NCBI RefSeq assembly: GCF_025628895.1
Contig: NZ_JAOTJC010000008.1
Span: forward strand, 62,001 to 126,000
Length of the DNA: 64,000 nt
Reading direction: 5' to 3'
DNA from: Alteromonas salexigens
GTDB taxonomy: Bacteria > Pseudomonadota > Gammaproteobacteria > Enterobacterales > Alteromonadaceae
Shown one piece after another: positions 1 through 9,650 of the stretch. A program made the position numbers and the translations under genes. Under the pieces are notes generated by a model. The model was not told the DNA's origin. It ran no database searches and was given only the letters and a program-made list of their open reading frames with translations. The stretch's first letter is position 1; the number at the start of each line of letters is the position of its first letter.

Positions 1-149
1 TGGCCACTGGGGTGCTGGTATCGCAAAACGCCATTAAAGCGCAGGAAGTACTGGCCAAGCACGACGAAGAATACATGCCGCCGGAACTGGCGGAAAAAAT
101 GAAAGGGATCCGCCACGTAAAGCCTGACAATGCAGGGGGACAACCGTGA
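1..149 (+). CDS. ccmE: CcmE, cytochrome c maturation heme chaperone (3' end only)
   Basis: Open from the window edge (codons in phase with base 3) to TGA at 147-149. The last 48 residues include [20 protein letters not shown], the typical C-terminal segment of CcmE, the periplasmic membrane-anchored chaperone that carries heme covalently and hands it to CcmF. The heme-binding histidine region lies outside the window. The stop overlaps the GTG start of ccmF (GTGA), as expected within a ccm operon. The tail is short and ends in GGQP. Confidence 0.88.
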   Translation, partial: ATGVLVSQNAIKAQEVLAKHDEEYMPPELAEKMKGIRHVKPDNAGGQP

Positions 150-2149
150 TCCCAGAGCTAGGCAATATCGCACTTACCCTGGCATTTGTACTGTCGGTGC
201 TGCTTGCGGTTTACCCCTTGTGGGGCGCACAGCGTCAACATGACACCCTGATGGCTACCGCCAAACCTCTGGCCATCGGGCTATTCATTTTTACCGCGAT
301 TGCCTACGGATGTCTGACCTACGCCTTTGTGGTGGATGACTTTTCGGTGGCCTATGTGGCCCAGCACTCTAATAGCAAGCTACCGCTGTACTACAAGGTG
401 ACGGCGGTGTGGGGAGGCCATGAAGGCTCATTCCTGCTGTGGGTGCTGATGCTGTCTATATGGACGGTAGCCGTAGCAATCTTCAGCCGAGGCATCCCCC
501 TGGCGATGGTTGCCCGCGTATTGTCTGTGCTGGGGATGGTGTGTATTGGCTTCTACCTGTTTATGTTGCTCACCTCGAACCCGTTTGACAGCATGTTGCC
601 TTTTTTCCCGGTCGACGGCAGAGACCTGAACCCCTTGCTGCAAGACTTCGGCATGATTATCCACCCCCCTATGCTGTATATGGGCTATGTGGGGTTTTCA
701 GTGGCCTTTGCGTTTGCCATTTCTGCATTAATTTCCGGCCAGCTAGATTCCACCTGGGCGCGCTGGTCGCGTCCCTGGGTGATTGCCGCGTGGGCATTCC
801 TCACCGTGGGCATTGCACTGGGCAGCTGGTGGGCGTACTACGAGCTAGGCTGGGGCGGCTGGTGGTTCTGGGATCCGGTAGAAAACGCCTCGTTCATGCC
901 CTGGCTGGTGGGAACGGCCCTGATGCATTCGCTGGCGGTGACGGAAAAACGAAAAGTCTTTAAATCATGGACTGTGCTGCTGGCCATTGCTGCCTTTTCA
1001 CTGAGTATGCTGGGCACCTTCCTGGTCCGCTCCGGCGTCATCGTATCGGTGCATTCGTTTGCCAGCGACCCAACCCGCGGGTTGTTTATCCTCGGGATCC
1101 TGGTGGTGCTGTCCGGATTAGGGCTGGTGTTGTTTGCGCTGCGTGCATCGCAATTGCGCTCCCCCGGTCGTTATCAGCTGTTTTCCCGGGAAGTGTTGTT
1201 GATGGGCAATAATATCTTCCTGTGTGCGGCTACGCTGGTGGTGTTACTGGGTACCTTATTACCATTGGTGCACAAAGAGCTGGGCCTGGGCTCCATATCA
1301 GTGGGCGCGCCCTTCTTTAACCAGATGTTTACGCTGTTAATTGTCCCCTTTGTGCTGGCACTGGGGCTGGGGCCACTAACACGCTGGAAACAGCAAAAGG
1401 CTGCGGCGATGAAAAAGCAGCTGCTCATCGCTTTTGGTCTGGCCGTTAGCGCCGGGTTGCTGGTCAATGTTACTTACGACGCCCCGACGTACCTGGCTGT
1501 ACTGGGACTGGTGCTGGCTTTCTGGATATTAGTGTCGTCAGTACAGGAAGTCATGCAGCGTGTCTCTGCCATACCTGATGACAATCTGTCGGTAGTGGCC
1601 AGACTCAGACAATTGACCCCCAGTCACTGGGGGATGATCCTCGGTCACGTTGGCTTCGCGGTGACGCTGATAGGTATAACGCTGGTGTCTAACTACGAGA
1701 CAGAGCGTGATGTACGCATGCAAACAGGAGAGACCGTCACACTGGGGGAATATCAGTTTACGTTTACCGACCTGGTTCGTCGTGACGGCCCTAATTATAC
1801 CGCCGACGTGGGCATTTTTGATGTCTATCGTGACGGTAATAAGCTCGTGCATCTGGAGCCAGAGAAGCGCATGTACACGGTACAACGGATGCCTATGACG
1901 GAAGCCGGCATTCATACCACCCTGACCCGGGACTTGTTTATTGCGCTGGGTGAGCCACTAGATGATGGTGCCTGGGCCGTGCGGATTTACATCAAGCCGT
2001 TCGTTATCTGGATTTGGGGTGGAGCAGCCATCATGGCTCTAGGCGGTGTGTGCTCTATCTCGGATCGCCGCTATCGCATGGCCAAGGTCGCCCGGTTTAA
2101 GCAAGCTGTGGACAAGCTTACCCCGGCAACCAGTGGAGAAAGTGCATGA
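146..2149 (+). CDS. ccmF: CcmF, heme lyase subunit of cytochrome c maturation system I
   Basis: A 667-residue polytopic inner-membrane protein, close to the usual CcmF length of about 650. It carries the tryptophan-rich WWD motif ([19 protein letters not shown], about residues 236-254) that presents heme on the periplasmic side, and a histidine in IIHPP near residue 173 of the kind that ligates heme. It should take heme from CcmE and, with CcmH/CcmI, attach it to CXXCH cysteines of apocytochrome c. The start is GTG at 146, overlapping the ccmE stop. The end overlaps the next start by 4 bases (ATGA), implying translational coupling. Confidence 0.96.
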   Translation: MIPELGNIALTLAFVLSVLLAVYPLWGAQRQHDTLMATAKPLAIGLFIFTAIAYGCLTYAFVVDDFSVAYVAQHSNSKLPLYYKVTAVWGGHEGSFLLWVLMLSIWTVAVAIFSRGIPLAMVARVLSVLGMVCIGFYLFMLLTSNPFDSMLPFFPVDGRDLNPLLQDFGMIIHPPMLYMGYVGFSVAFAFAISALISGQLDSTWARWSRPWVIAAWAFLTVGIALGSWWAYYELGWGGWWFWDPVENASFMPWLVGTALMHSLAVTEKRKVFKSWTVLLAIAAFSLSMLGTFLVRSGVIVSVHSFASDPTRGLFILGILVVLSGLGLVLFALRASQLRSPGRYQLFSREVLLMGNNIFLCAATLVVLLGTLLPLVHKELGLGSISVGAPFFNQMFTLLIVPFVLALGLGPLTRWKQQKAAAMKKQLLIAFGLAVSAGLLVNVTYDAPTYLAVLGLVLAFWILVSSVQEVMQRVSAIPDDNLSVVARLRQLTPSHWGMILGHVGFAVTLIGITLVSNYETERDVRMQTGETVTLGEYQFTFTDLVRRDGPNYTADVGIFDVYRDGNKLVHLEPEKRMYTVQRMPMTEAGIHTTLTRDLFIALGEPLDDGAWAVRIYIKPFVIWIWGGAAIMALGGVCSISDRRYRMAKVARFKQAVDKLTPATSGESA

Positions 2150-2754
2150 GAAAATTACCCTTAGTGGCTATTCCGCTGGTGCTGTTTGTACTGCTGGTGG
2201 TGTTTCTGTTTCAGGGCTTGTTTTCGGATCCCCGGGCGCTTGATTCACAGGCGACCGGCAAGCCACTGCCAACGTTTGAACTACCTGACCTGATGGATCC
2301 GGACATCACGTATACCCAGAGCAGCTTCAAAGGGGATGTGACCATCCTCAATGTGTGGGGTGTGTGGTGTGTGACCTGTGCAGTAGAAATGCCTTATCTC
2401 ACTGAGCTTCGCCAGCAACAAGGGGTTAGGTTCGTCGGGCTGTACTTTGATCAGGACCTGGATCCCGACTTCGGGACGAAAACACTTAGCCGGGTGCAGC
2501 AGGAAGTAACCAATATGCTGGCCCGGTTCGGTAATCCCTATACATACAATATTTTTGATGTGTACCGGGATACGTCGCTGGACTTAGGGGTCACCGGCGC
2601 ACCGGAACATTTTGTTATCGACCACCACGGTGTAATTCGCCTGCATCATGTGGGCGATATTAATGAACGCGTGTGGAACAATAAGGTGGGGCCGGTATAC
2701 CGCAAGCTCGTTGCAGAGATGCAGCAAGCGTCTGCACAGGCAGGTGAGCCATGA
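2146..2754 (+). CDS. ccmG: CcmG/DsbE family thiol:disulfide oxidoreductase
   Basis: A 202-residue membrane-anchored periplasmic thioredoxin-fold protein. One N-terminal hydrophobic segment (about residues 5-24) is followed by a TlpA/ResA-like domain with the redox pair CVTC (residues 75 and 78, in WGVWCVTCAVEMPYL). The family reduces apocytochrome c or CcmH disulfides so that heme can be attached, using electrons from DsbD/CcdA. The dipeptide VT between the cysteines differs from the PT seen in E. coli. The cis-proline loop is probably GAPEHFVID. ATGA overlaps join it to both ccmF and ccmH. Confidence 0.93.
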   Translation: MRKLPLVAIPLVLFVLLVVFLFQGLFSDPRALDSQATGKPLPTFELPDLMDPDITYTQSSFKGDVTILNVWGVWCVTCAVEMPYLTELRQQQGVRFVGLYFDQDLDPDFGTKTLSRVQQEVTNMLARFGNPYTYNIFDVYRDTSLDLGVTGAPEHFVIDHHGVIRLHHVGDINERVWNNKVGPVYRKLVAEMQQASAQAGEP

Positions 2755-3200
2755 TAGTACGTCAATACGGGTTACTGTTATTACTGCTTTTGAGTACTGC
2801 GGTGATGGCGGCGGAAGATAATTTTGCGTTCGAGGACCCCAGTCAGCGGGCTGCCTTTTTGCGGCTTACAGAAGAGCTGCGGTGCCCCATGTGCCAGAAC
2901 CAGAATATTGCTGACAGCGATGCCATGATTGCCCACGATATGCGGCGCAAAATTTACAGCCTGCTGCAGCAGGGGCAATCTGAAGAACAAATCATAGACT
3001 ATATGAAAGCGCGCTACGGTGATTTCGTGCATTATCAGCCACCGGTGAATGCCGCGACGTTGTGGTTGTGGGCACTGCCGGTCATTTTTGCGGGGGTCGC
3101 TGTGATGGTAATAGTACGACGCCGACGTCCGGAACTCCCGGAAGATATGGCAGCGAAACTGGCGAAAGCTGATGAAATGCTAAAACGGGAGCAAGAATGA
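2751..3200 (+). CDS. ccmH: CcmH, apocytochrome c reductase subunit
   Basis: 149 residues: a signal peptide ending near VMA-AED, the conserved LRCPMCQNQNIADSDA segment with redox cysteines 45 and 48, and one C-terminal transmembrane helix (about 103-121). This is the short CcmH form, lacking the TPR domain, which is encoded separately by the following ccmI. It should reduce the apocytochrome CXXC disulfide and form the heme ligation complex with CcmF and CcmI. It overlaps ccmG and ccmI by 4 bases each. Confidence 0.95.
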   Translation: MIVRQYGLLLLLLLSTAVMAAEDNFAFEDPSQRAAFLRLTEELRCPMCQNQNIADSDAMIAHDMRRKIYSLLQQGQSEEQIIDYMKARYGDFVHYQPPVNAATLWLWALPVIFAGVAVMVIVRRRRPELPEDMAAKLAKADEMLKREQE

Positions 3201-4453
3201 GCTGGGCTGAGTTTTACCTGATTGTATCGGGTCTGCTGACACTGGTGATTTTGTTAGTCGCGTTTCCGTGGCTGAAACGCGCCAATCACGCAAAAAAAGA
3301 CAGTTTAAGTAATACGCAGATCATCCGCCAACGGTTAGCTGAATTAGATCGCGAAGCCCGTGAAGGACTTATATCAGAGCGTGATAAACGTCAGGCCAGT
3401 GATGAACTGAAATTGGCGCTGGTGGACGAAAGCCACTTCACCCATACCAAACAGGGGAAAGCGACCCTGCCGCTGATAGCCGGCGGTGTAGTTGCCGTTG
3501 TGGCAGCTGGCGTGGTGTACTGGCATGCGAACCAGATGCAACAGGTGATGAGAGCGGAAGCCGCCATCAGTTCCCTGGGGGAGTTAAGTGACAAGCTGCG
3601 TAGCGGGGATATGCAGAATTTTACCTCGGAAGATGTTGCCAATCTGGCGCTGGCCATCCGTACCCGCTTACGCTCTGCTCCTGAAGATGATCAGGGCTGG
3701 ATGTATCTTGGCCGTTTACAGATGGCACTGGGTCAGGACGCGCAGGCGTTGGAAGCCATCCAAAAAGCCATGGCGCTGGTGCCTGCAAACCGCCAGTATC
3801 GAATTACCTATGCTCAGGCCCTGATGGCCACTGGCGATGAAACCCGACTTCAGCAAGCGCAACAACAGCTCCGACAACTTTTGGTGGCTAACCCTGCGAA
3901 TGACAATCTGGCGCTGATGATGGCGGTGGCGTCGGCACAATTAGGTGATGCACTGAACACCCGTAAGTACTTTGACCAGGTAAAAGACAAACTGGCGGCA
4001 GACAACGACATGCGTCAGCGTTTGCAACAACGGTTGGCCGAACTGGAACAACGAACAGCAGGCGCTCCCTCAGCCCCGTCGCAACAGCCGCAAACCGCGC
4101 AGACCGGATTCGAGTTAACAATTTCACTGGCAGAGTCATTGGCAGCTTCGCTCCCGGAGACTGGTTATCTGATTGTGTTTGCGCAGGACGCCGAGTCTGA
4201 TAACCGCATGCCTGCAGCGGTCATTAAAATGCCGTTACAATCTTTTCCTGTTTCTGTCACGCTCTCTGAGGATAATGCCATGATGCCCGATTATTCACTG
4301 GCGCAGCTTAGTCAGGCCATTGTTACTGCGCGCATATCCGCAGACGGTGATGTAGCTGCGGCGCCCGGTGAACTGCAGGGCCAGACTGTTGTGGACGTGG
4401 AGACCGGCAAACGTAACTCTTTAACTCTCATCATCGATAAGGAACTCATGTGA
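3197..4453 (+). CDS. ccmI: CcmI, TPR-containing apocytochrome c chaperone
   Basis: 418 residues. Two transmembrane helices (about 5-23 and 93-110) flank a cytoplasmic loop with a leucine-zipper-like pattern. A periplasmic TPR region follows (about 165-275, with GWMYLGRLQMALGQDAQALEA and similar helices), then a C-terminal beta-rich domain. The family binds the C-terminal helix of apocytochrome c and presents it to CcmF/CcmH. It is the last ccm gene here; its stop overlaps the mlaA start (ATGTGA, start at 4450). Boundaries are fixed by the overlaps on both sides. Confidence 0.92.
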   Translation: MSWAEFYLIVSGLLTLVILLVAFPWLKRANHAKKDSLSNTQIIRQRLAELDREAREGLISERDKRQASDELKLALVDESHFTHTKQGKATLPLIAGGVVAVVAAGVVYWHANQMQQVMRAEAAISSLGELSDKLRSGDMQNFTSEDVANLALAIRTRLRSAPEDDQGWMYLGRLQMALGQDAQALEAIQKAMALVPANRQYRITYAQALMATGDETRLQQAQQQLRQLLVANPANDNLALMMAVASAQLGDALNTRKYFDQVKDKLAADNDMRQRLQQRLAELEQRTAGAPSAPSQQPQTAQTGFELTISLAESLAASLPETGYLIVFAQDAESDNRMPAAVIKMPLQSFPVSVTLSEDNAMMPDYSLAQLSQAIVTARISADGDVAAAPGELQGQTVVDVETGKRNSLTLIIDKELM

Positions 4454-5301
4454 TATCACTGAACCGCGCGGCCCTGTTCAGCCTGCTTTTCTCTGTTGTT
4501 ATTCTGGGCGGCTGCGCCTCGCAGAACGCTGAACAACAAGCCGCGGCAGAAACCAATCAGCAAGGCGACCCAAGAGATCCACTGGAACCGGTTAACCGCC
4601 TCATGTGGGATTTTAACTGGGAGGTGCTGGACACGTATTTGATCCGGCCTGTCACCGTAGGCTATGTGACAGTCATGCCCCAGTTTGCACGTACCGGCCT
4701 GGTTAACGCGGCGAATAATATTCAGGAGCCGGCCAATTTCTTCAATAACCTGTTTCAGGGCAAAGTGGATAAGAGCATGGACAGTCTCACCCGGTTTGTG
4801 GTGAATTCCACAGTGGGTATCTTCGGCACCATTGATGTGGCGACGAAAATGGGCATAGAAGCAGAAGAAGAGGAATTTGGTGAGGTGTTAGGCGTATGGG
4901 GCGTAGACACCGGCCCTTTTTTAATGCTGCCTGCGCTGGGGCCGAGCGATCCACGCAGCTTTAGTGGTAACGTGGTCGATGGCATGTACTACCCCATGGC
5001 GGTGTTAAACAGTAACTTCGCCATTGCCCGCTACGTGATTTCTGCCCTGGAGAGCCGGGCTGCGCTTATTGAACAAGAGCAGCAGCTGGAACAGGCTATC
5101 GACGATTATGCCTTTGTGAAAAACGCGTACTTTGAGAACCTTGAGTTCCGGGTGACTGACGGTAAAAGCGGTGACAAGGCCTTAGACGACGAGCAGTTGG
5201 AAAGCTTTGAGGAATTTGAATCTATGCTGGGCGACTATGAAGCTGACGCTGTCAGTGAAGAAGACGACAAGACCGAAGTGCAGGACGAACCCGGGCGCTG
5301 A
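4450..5301 (+). CDS. mlaA: MlaA (VacJ) outer-membrane lipoprotein
   Basis: 283 residues with a lipoprotein signal peptide and lipobox VILGGC (Cys22). The mature part begins with the family-typical DPLEPVNRLMWDFN and contains the MlaA core through about residue 235. MlaA sits in the outer membrane with porins and removes mislocalised phospholipid from the outer leaflet, passing it to MlaC. The tail (about 240-283) is very acidic and low in complexity (many D and E). It overlaps ccmI by 4 bases, so it is probably transcribed with the ccm genes although unrelated in function. A strong terminator follows. Confidence 0.94.
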   Translation: MISLNRAALFSLLFSVVILGGCASQNAEQQAAAETNQQGDPRDPLEPVNRLMWDFNWEVLDTYLIRPVTVGYVTVMPQFARTGLVNAANNIQEPANFFNNLFQGKVDKSMDSLTRFVVNSTVGIFGTIDVATKMGIEAEEEEFGEVLGVWGVDTGPFLMLPALGPSDPRSFSGNVVDGMYYPMAVLNSNFAIARYVISALESRAALIEQEQQLEQAIDDYAFVKNAYFENLEFRVTDGKSGDKALDDEQLESFEEFESMLGDYEADAVSEEDDKTEVQDEPGR

Positions 5302-5322
5302 TACCCATTGGTAATCGCCAAT

Positions 5323-5351
5323 AAAAAAGCACCGCGCGCGGTGCTTTTTTT
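5323..5351. terminator. bidirectional rho-independent terminator between mlaA and galE
   Basis: An A-tract, the GC-rich stem GCACCGC / GCGGTGC with a 2-base loop, and a T-tract sit between the two convergent genes. It can act on both strands, ending the ccm-mlaA transcript and the galE transcript. Confidence 0.85.
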
Positions 5352-5368
5352 GTGTCTCTTGCCCCGGG

Positions 5369-6388
5369 CTATTTGGGATAGCCGGTGGGATTATTCGACT
5401 GCCAGTGCCAGGTGCTGGAACACATTTCTTCCAGCGTCTTTTCGGCATGCCAGTTAAGCTCAGTGGCGGCTTTGGTCGGGTCGGCATAGCAGCTGGCGAC
5501 GTCACCGCTACGGCGTGGGGCGATGGCATAGGGAATGTTTCGGCCGGAGGCCGCTTCAAATGCCTTCACCATTTCCAGAACCGAATAGCCCTGACCGGTG
5601 CCCAGGTTATAGATATCCAGACCCATGTTCAATGCCAGTCTGTCCAGCGCCTTTAAGTGACCATTGGCTAAATCTTCCACGTGAATGTAATCCCGCACAC
5701 CGGTACCGTCAGGCGTATCATAGTCGTCGCCAAACACGCTGAGTTGCTCCAGTTTGCCAGTAGCGACCTGGGAAATATACGGCATAAGATTATTCGGAAT
5801 GCCGTTGGGATCTTCACCAATCTGGCCAGAGGGATGGGCCCCTACCGGGTTAAAGTAGCGTAGCAGCACGATATTCCAGTCATTATCTGACTGGTAAAGG
5901 TCAGTCAGGACATGCTCAACCATCAGCTTGGACATTCCATACGGATTTGTAGGGTGACCGGTAGCCATGCTTTCGCGCAGGGGTAAGGCAGCAGGGTCGC
6001 CGTAGACAGTCGCTGACGAGCTGAATACCAGGTTCTTTACGTTGTGCTTGCGCATCACTTTACACAGCGTGAGCGTGCCGTACACGTTGTTCTCGTAGTA
6101 TTCCAGTGGCTTTTGTACCGATTCACCTACCGCCTTCAGACCGGCGAAGTGGATCACCGAGTGAACGTCGTGCTCACTGAAAATATCATCAAGCACTGCA
6201 GTGTCACGAATGTCACCCTGCACAAAAGTCACGGCCTTGTCGGTGAGCGCCTCCACCCGACGCAACGACTCCGCACTGGAGTTAGACAGGTTGTCCAGCA
6301 CTACCACAGCAAAGTCTTGCTCCAGTAACTGCAATACCGTGTGGCTACCAATATACCCGGCGCCGCCGGTAACTAAAATGGTCTTCAT
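5369..6388 (-). CDS. galE: UDP-glucose 4-epimerase
   Basis: A 339-residue extended short-chain dehydrogenase, the normal GalE length. The NAD-binding glycine motif [10 protein letters not shown] is at residues 7-16, the catalytic pair Y150/K154 lies in PYGMSK, and the serine-rich FSSSATVYG strand is at 122-130. It interconverts UDP-glucose and UDP-galactose in the cytoplasm, supplying galactose donors for surface polysaccharide. With galU and the export genes nearby, a role in polysaccharide precursor supply is likely. The start overlaps the stop of the upstream small membrane protein (ATGA at 6385-6388). Confidence 0.96.
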   Translation of the reverse strand: MKTILVTGGAGYIGSHTVLQLLEQDFAVVVLDNLSNSSAESLRRVEALTDKAVTFVQGDIRDTAVLDDIFSEHDVHSVIHFAGLKAVGESVQKPLEYYENNVYGTLTLCKVMRKHNVKNLVFSSSATVYGDPAALPLRESMATGHPTNPYGMSKLMVEHVLTDLYQSDNDWNIVLLRYFNPVGAHPSGQIGEDPNGIPNNLMPYISQVATGKLEQLSVFGDDYDTPDGTGVRDYIHVEDLANGHLKALDRLALNMGLDIYNLGTGQGYSVLEMVKAFEAASGRNIPYAIAPRRSGDVASCYADPTKAATELNWHAEKTLEEMCSSTWHWQSNNPTGYPK

Positions 6389-6684
6389 GTTCTCTCCTTG
6401 GATGGATCAGGCAAATACTTTGCACTAAGGGAATACTGTAACGGCTTCACGATTAAAGGATAAAGCAAAAACACCAGTGCCGCCCATAACAATGAGTGCC
6501 AGTTCTCAACTGTGCGCAGGATGAGAACGAACACCGGTACGATTATCAGTAATTTCAGCACATTCAGCAGCGTTTTCTCCGGTACGGTCAGCTTCTTGGA
6601 GGCGTGATCCAGTCGTTCAATGCGTTCGGCAAGAGGCAGTCCTGCCAGGCCGGGTATGTGTCGGGTGGAAAAATAAAATCGCAT
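6385..6684 (-). CDS. small membrane protein of unknown function upstream of galE
   Basis: 99 residues starting [21 protein letters not shown] basic, amphipathic N-terminal region is followed by two closely spaced hydrophobic segments (about 42-60 and 67-85) and a short polar tail, suggesting a hairpin in the inner membrane. It resembles a small uncharacterised gammaproteobacterial family (from memory, possibly DUF6170). It overlaps galE by 4 bases and is therefore probably translated with it, but the sequence shows no enzymatic motif. Function unknown. Confidence 0.72.
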   Translation of the reverse strand: MRFYFSTRHIPGLAGLPLAERIERLDHASKKLTVPEKTLLNVLKLLIIVPVFVLILRTVENWHSLLWAALVFLLYPLIVKPLQYSLSAKYLPDPSKERT

Positions 6685-6700
6685 AGGGTGCCCTAAAATA

Positions 6701-6731
6701 AAAAACCGCCGGAGAACATACTCCGGCGGTT
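6701..6731 (-). terminator. rho-independent terminator of the POT transporter gene
   Basis: The inverted repeat ACCGCCGGAG / CTCCGGCGGT (6-base loop) is followed on the minus strand by a T-rich run (plus-strand A-tract at about 6695-6705). It lies just after the transporter stop and ahead of the small membrane protein gene. Confidence 0.8.
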
Positions 6732-6771
6732 ATTGTATGCAATTGTGGCTGCGGATAAAACCGCAGAACAC

Positions 6772-8298
6772 TTATCCTTGCTGTGGAACCGGGTGGGGTT
6801 CGTCGGTGTGGTCTTTGTCGGCCAGCTTTTCCCAGTGACGGGTCTTCAGTGACAGCAATAAGGCAACAATACCGATAGCAATACTGAACAGGCTGATTTG
6901 CAGGTACAGGTTCGGCATTTCATCCAGACGGCTGGGGTCGAAGTTCCCCGCCAACAGGCCCGCAATCACGTTACCGATAGAGTAGGTGAGTACGAACACA
7001 CCCATCATCTGGCCGGCAAAACGTTTTGGCGACAGTTTACTTACTGCACTAAGTGCGACAGGGCTCAGGCAGAGCTCACCTACAGTGTGCAGGAAGTAAG
7101 TCATTACCAGCCAGTAGGGCGCCACCTTCAGGCCGCTGGCCGCGATTTGCGCGGCGAAGAACATCACGATGAAGCCGCTGGCCATGATGATCAGGCCAAT
7201 AGCACATTTCGCGCCGTAAGAGGGATCCATCATCCGTTTACCCAGATTAATCCATAGCGCAGCAAAGAAAGGCGACAGAATGATAATGAAGAACGAATTG
7301 GCAGACTGGAACCAGGCTGGTGGGATCTCAAAGCTGCCCACGATACGGTCAGTGTAGTCACGACCAAACAGGTTCAGTGATGAACCGGCTTGTTCAAACC
7401 CGGCCCAGAAACATGCTGAAGCCACACAAATCAGCAGCAGCGCACCCATGCGCTTTTTCTCAGCACTGGTGAGATCACCTAAGAAATAAATGCCACCAAA
7501 GTACAGCACAAAGATGGCAGTGAAGCCCATTGCCACATACTTAGCAACCACGACCGGATCGATAATCATCACCCCGATAGTGGTAAGGAACGTGACGGCA
7601 GCCAGTGCACCCAGCGCCAGAATGATCACCGACCAGCTGCGGGTTTTCGCTTTGGCAGATAACTGTACGGCAGGGCCGTCTGACACGGTGGACAGTTTAG
7701 ACAAGGTCATTTTGTATTGGATAAGACCAATCAGCATGCCAACTGCCGCGGCACCGAACGCCCAGTGGTAGCCCATGTTCGGGGCCAGCCAGCCACAGAC
7801 CATGTAGCCAATAACCGAGCCAATGTTGATACCCATGTAATACAGGGTGTAGCCACTGTCACGACGGTTATCGTCGTCAGAGTAAAGCTGCCCCACCATG
7901 GCACTGATATTGGGCTTTAACAGCCCGGTGCCCAGTACTACCAGGATAAGGCCGATGAAGAAGGTGCTGTGGGAAGGGATCGCGAGCACAATGTGTCCGC
8001 ACATGATGATGATGCCGCCATACCAGACAGCCTTTTGCCCACCCAGTAAGCGGTCAGCTATCCAGCCGCCGGGTAAGCCCATGAAATATACGGCCCCGGT
8101 ATATAAGCCGTAGATGGCGGTAGCAGAGGCGACCGTGAAGGCCAGGCCTTCCTGTTGGAGACTGGCGGTCATGAATAATACAAGTAGGGCACGCATGCCG
8201 TAATAGCTCATCCGCTCCCACATTTCTGTGAAAAACAGCGTTTGCAGTCCGCCGGGATGGCCGAAGAAGCTGGTATCGTTAGATGATTTCGTAGTCAC
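6772..8298 (-). CDS. POT/PTR2-family proton-dependent oligopeptide transporter
   Basis: A 508-residue MFS protein with about 12-14 hydrophobic helices. The POT signature is clear: FFTEMWERMSYYGMRALLVL near residues 23-42, containing the ExxER proton-coupling motif. A second conserved stretch, YTLYYMGINIGS, lies near 150. The family imports di- and tripeptides with protons across the inner membrane. It resembles E. coli DtpA/DtpB, but substrate and exact orthology cannot be told from sequence alone. It is monocistronic, with its own terminator downstream. Confidence 0.93.
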   Translation of the reverse strand: MTTKSSNDTSFFGHPGGLQTLFFTEMWERMSYYGMRALLVLFMTASLQQEGLAFTVASATAIYGLYTGAVYFMGLPGGWIADRLLGGQKAVWYGGIIIMCGHIVLAIPSHSTFFIGLILVVLGTGLLKPNISAMVGQLYSDDDNRRDSGYTLYYMGINIGSVIGYMVCGWLAPNMGYHWAFGAAAVGMLIGLIQYKMTLSKLSTVSDGPAVQLSAKAKTRSWSVIILALGALAAVTFLTTIGVMIIDPVVVAKYVAMGFTAIFVLYFGGIYFLGDLTSAEKKRMGALLLICVASACFWAGFEQAGSSLNLFGRDYTDRIVGSFEIPPAWFQSANSFFIIILSPFFAALWINLGKRMMDPSYGAKCAIGLIIMASGFIVMFFAAQIAASGLKVAPYWLVMTYFLHTVGELCLSPVALSAVSKLSPKRFAGQMMGVFVLTYSIGNVIAGLLAGNFDPSRLDEMPNLYLQISLFSIAIGIVALLLSLKTRHWEKLADKDHTDEPHPVPQQG

Positions 8299-8448
8299 AA
8301 TAGAGTTCCGTTTTGATTATCTTTCTTATCGGTCGGGGCAGTCTTTGCAGCCCCGTTATTATCGAGTCCTGAAGAGGATACGTCGTTATACTAAAGGATT
8401 GCACACGACACAAGGCGAGATGGCCATTTGGTTAGCGGACAAATGGAA

Positions 8449-8474
8449 AGCGCCTGCCTGATTAGACAGGCGCT
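8449..8474 (-). terminator. possible terminator after the capsule-export operon
   Basis: An inverted repeat AGCGCCTG / CAGGCGCT with a 10-base loop lies downstream of the KpsE-like gene. On the minus strand it is followed by TTCCATTT, a weak T-run, so termination is plausible but not certain. Confidence 0.5.
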
Positions 8475-8515
8475 TGTGCGTCGTTTAAAGGTGTTTTGTG
8501 AGTCGTCCCGGGAAC

Positions 8516-9628
8516 TTACAGCTCACGGATGGTAGCAATGACAATGCGGACAATGCCGTAGAGCACAAACAACACAACCGCGAACAGGGTGAGGTTATAA
8601 GTTACCTGTGGATATTGATTGTCGTCAGGTTCGGTTGGTGACTCAATAGTAACCAGATGCTGAAGTTTCTGGTAAGTCTCTACCCGGGCATTTTCCAGCG
8701 TGATAAGCGACGAAGAAAACGCCTGAATAGCCAGTTCCAGCTGTACCTTCAGACTGCTGTACTGTGCCATCAGTTCAGTTACCGATAACGCATCAGTATC
8801 TTCATTGGTGCTGATTTTTTCTTTCTGCTCCGCCAGTTGCTGCTCCAGTGCCCGAATTTCGCGGCGTGTATTGATCATCTCCGGCGCGGAGTCGGACATC
8901 ATGGTGCCCATAGTGCGAAGCTCCGCTCGCTTCTGAGCGAGGGTGGCCTGTAACGAGAACGCAATTTGCTGAAACGCGGCGCCTTCAGCTGTGGGATCCA
9001 GTACATCGTATTTGGATTGAAAGGCCAGCAGCTCAGTTTTCGCCTGTTGAAGTTTGTTTTCTACAATGGCGTGTTCACCCTTGGCAAACTCCAGCTTGGA
9101 TTCTGCCAGGTTGTTGTTGATGGCATTGATGAACTTTTCAGCTTTCGCGACGATGGTCGCATTAATCAGGGTGGCGTACTCAGAGGTGAATGCCCGGGTT
9201 TTCAACGTGATCACACCCGAGGTTGAGTCAACGGCAACTTCAATGTGGTCGAGATAATACTGGTAGAAATCTTCGTCACTGTGAAAGCCAGACAGGCTGC
9301 TGAATATGTCCGCCTCATCAGAAGTGTAGTGTTCCCGCAACTGAATAGCATTATCCAGATGTTTCAGCATGTCGGCCGACTGCACATAGGCTTCGATGAT
9401 CTGGCTTTCGTTAGTGGCAGCGGTACCGGAAACGCTGGCCATTAATAATGATGACGGGTCGAAACTGCTGCCGCCTTCACTGGATTTCACAATAAGCTGA
9501 CTTTGACTTTCGTATTGGGGCGCGGCCCAGACAACAAGATAAAAGGCATAGAGCAGCCACGGCATGATTAATAGCAGGGTTTTGTGCTGCTTCACGAAAG
9601 CGTTAATTTTTCCTAGCGCGTTATTCAC
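8516..9628 (-). CDS. kpsE: KpsE/CtrB/BexC-type capsule polysaccharide export protein
   Basis: 370 residues with a transmembrane helix near each end (about 17-35 and 345-367) and a long periplasmic middle rich in coiled coil (about 165-310). This is the layout of the polysaccharide co-polymerase family that links the KpsMT transporter to the outer-membrane KpsD channel. It is last in a minus-strand operon with KpsT-, KpsM- and KpsD-like genes, 22 bases after kpsT. The family call is firm from topology and context. The symbol is by analogy with E. coli group 2 capsule genes. Confidence 0.85.
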   Translation of the reverse strand: MNNALGKINAFVKQHKTLLLIMPWLLYAFYLVVWAAPQYESQSQLIVKSSEGGSSFDPSSLLMASVSGTAATNESQIIEAYVQSADMLKHLDNAIQLREHYTSDEADIFSSLSGFHSDEDFYQYYLDHIEVAVDSTSGVITLKTRAFTSEYATLINATIVAKAEKFINAINNNLAESKLEFAKGEHAIVENKLQQAKTELLAFQSKYDVLDPTAEGAAFQQIAFSLQATLAQKRAELRTMGTMMSDSAPEMINTRREIRALEQQLAEQKEKISTNEDTDALSVTELMAQYSSLKVQLELAIQAFSSSLITLENARVETYQKLQHLVTIESPTEPDDNQYPQVTYNLTLFAVVLFVLYGIVRIVIATIREL

Positions 9629-9650
9629 TATTCACTTCCTGTTAATTCTG

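Noticed and set aside
1538..1915. 125-codon minus-strand ORF opposite ccmF
   Set aside because: Antisense shadow of a clearly coding gene, no own features.
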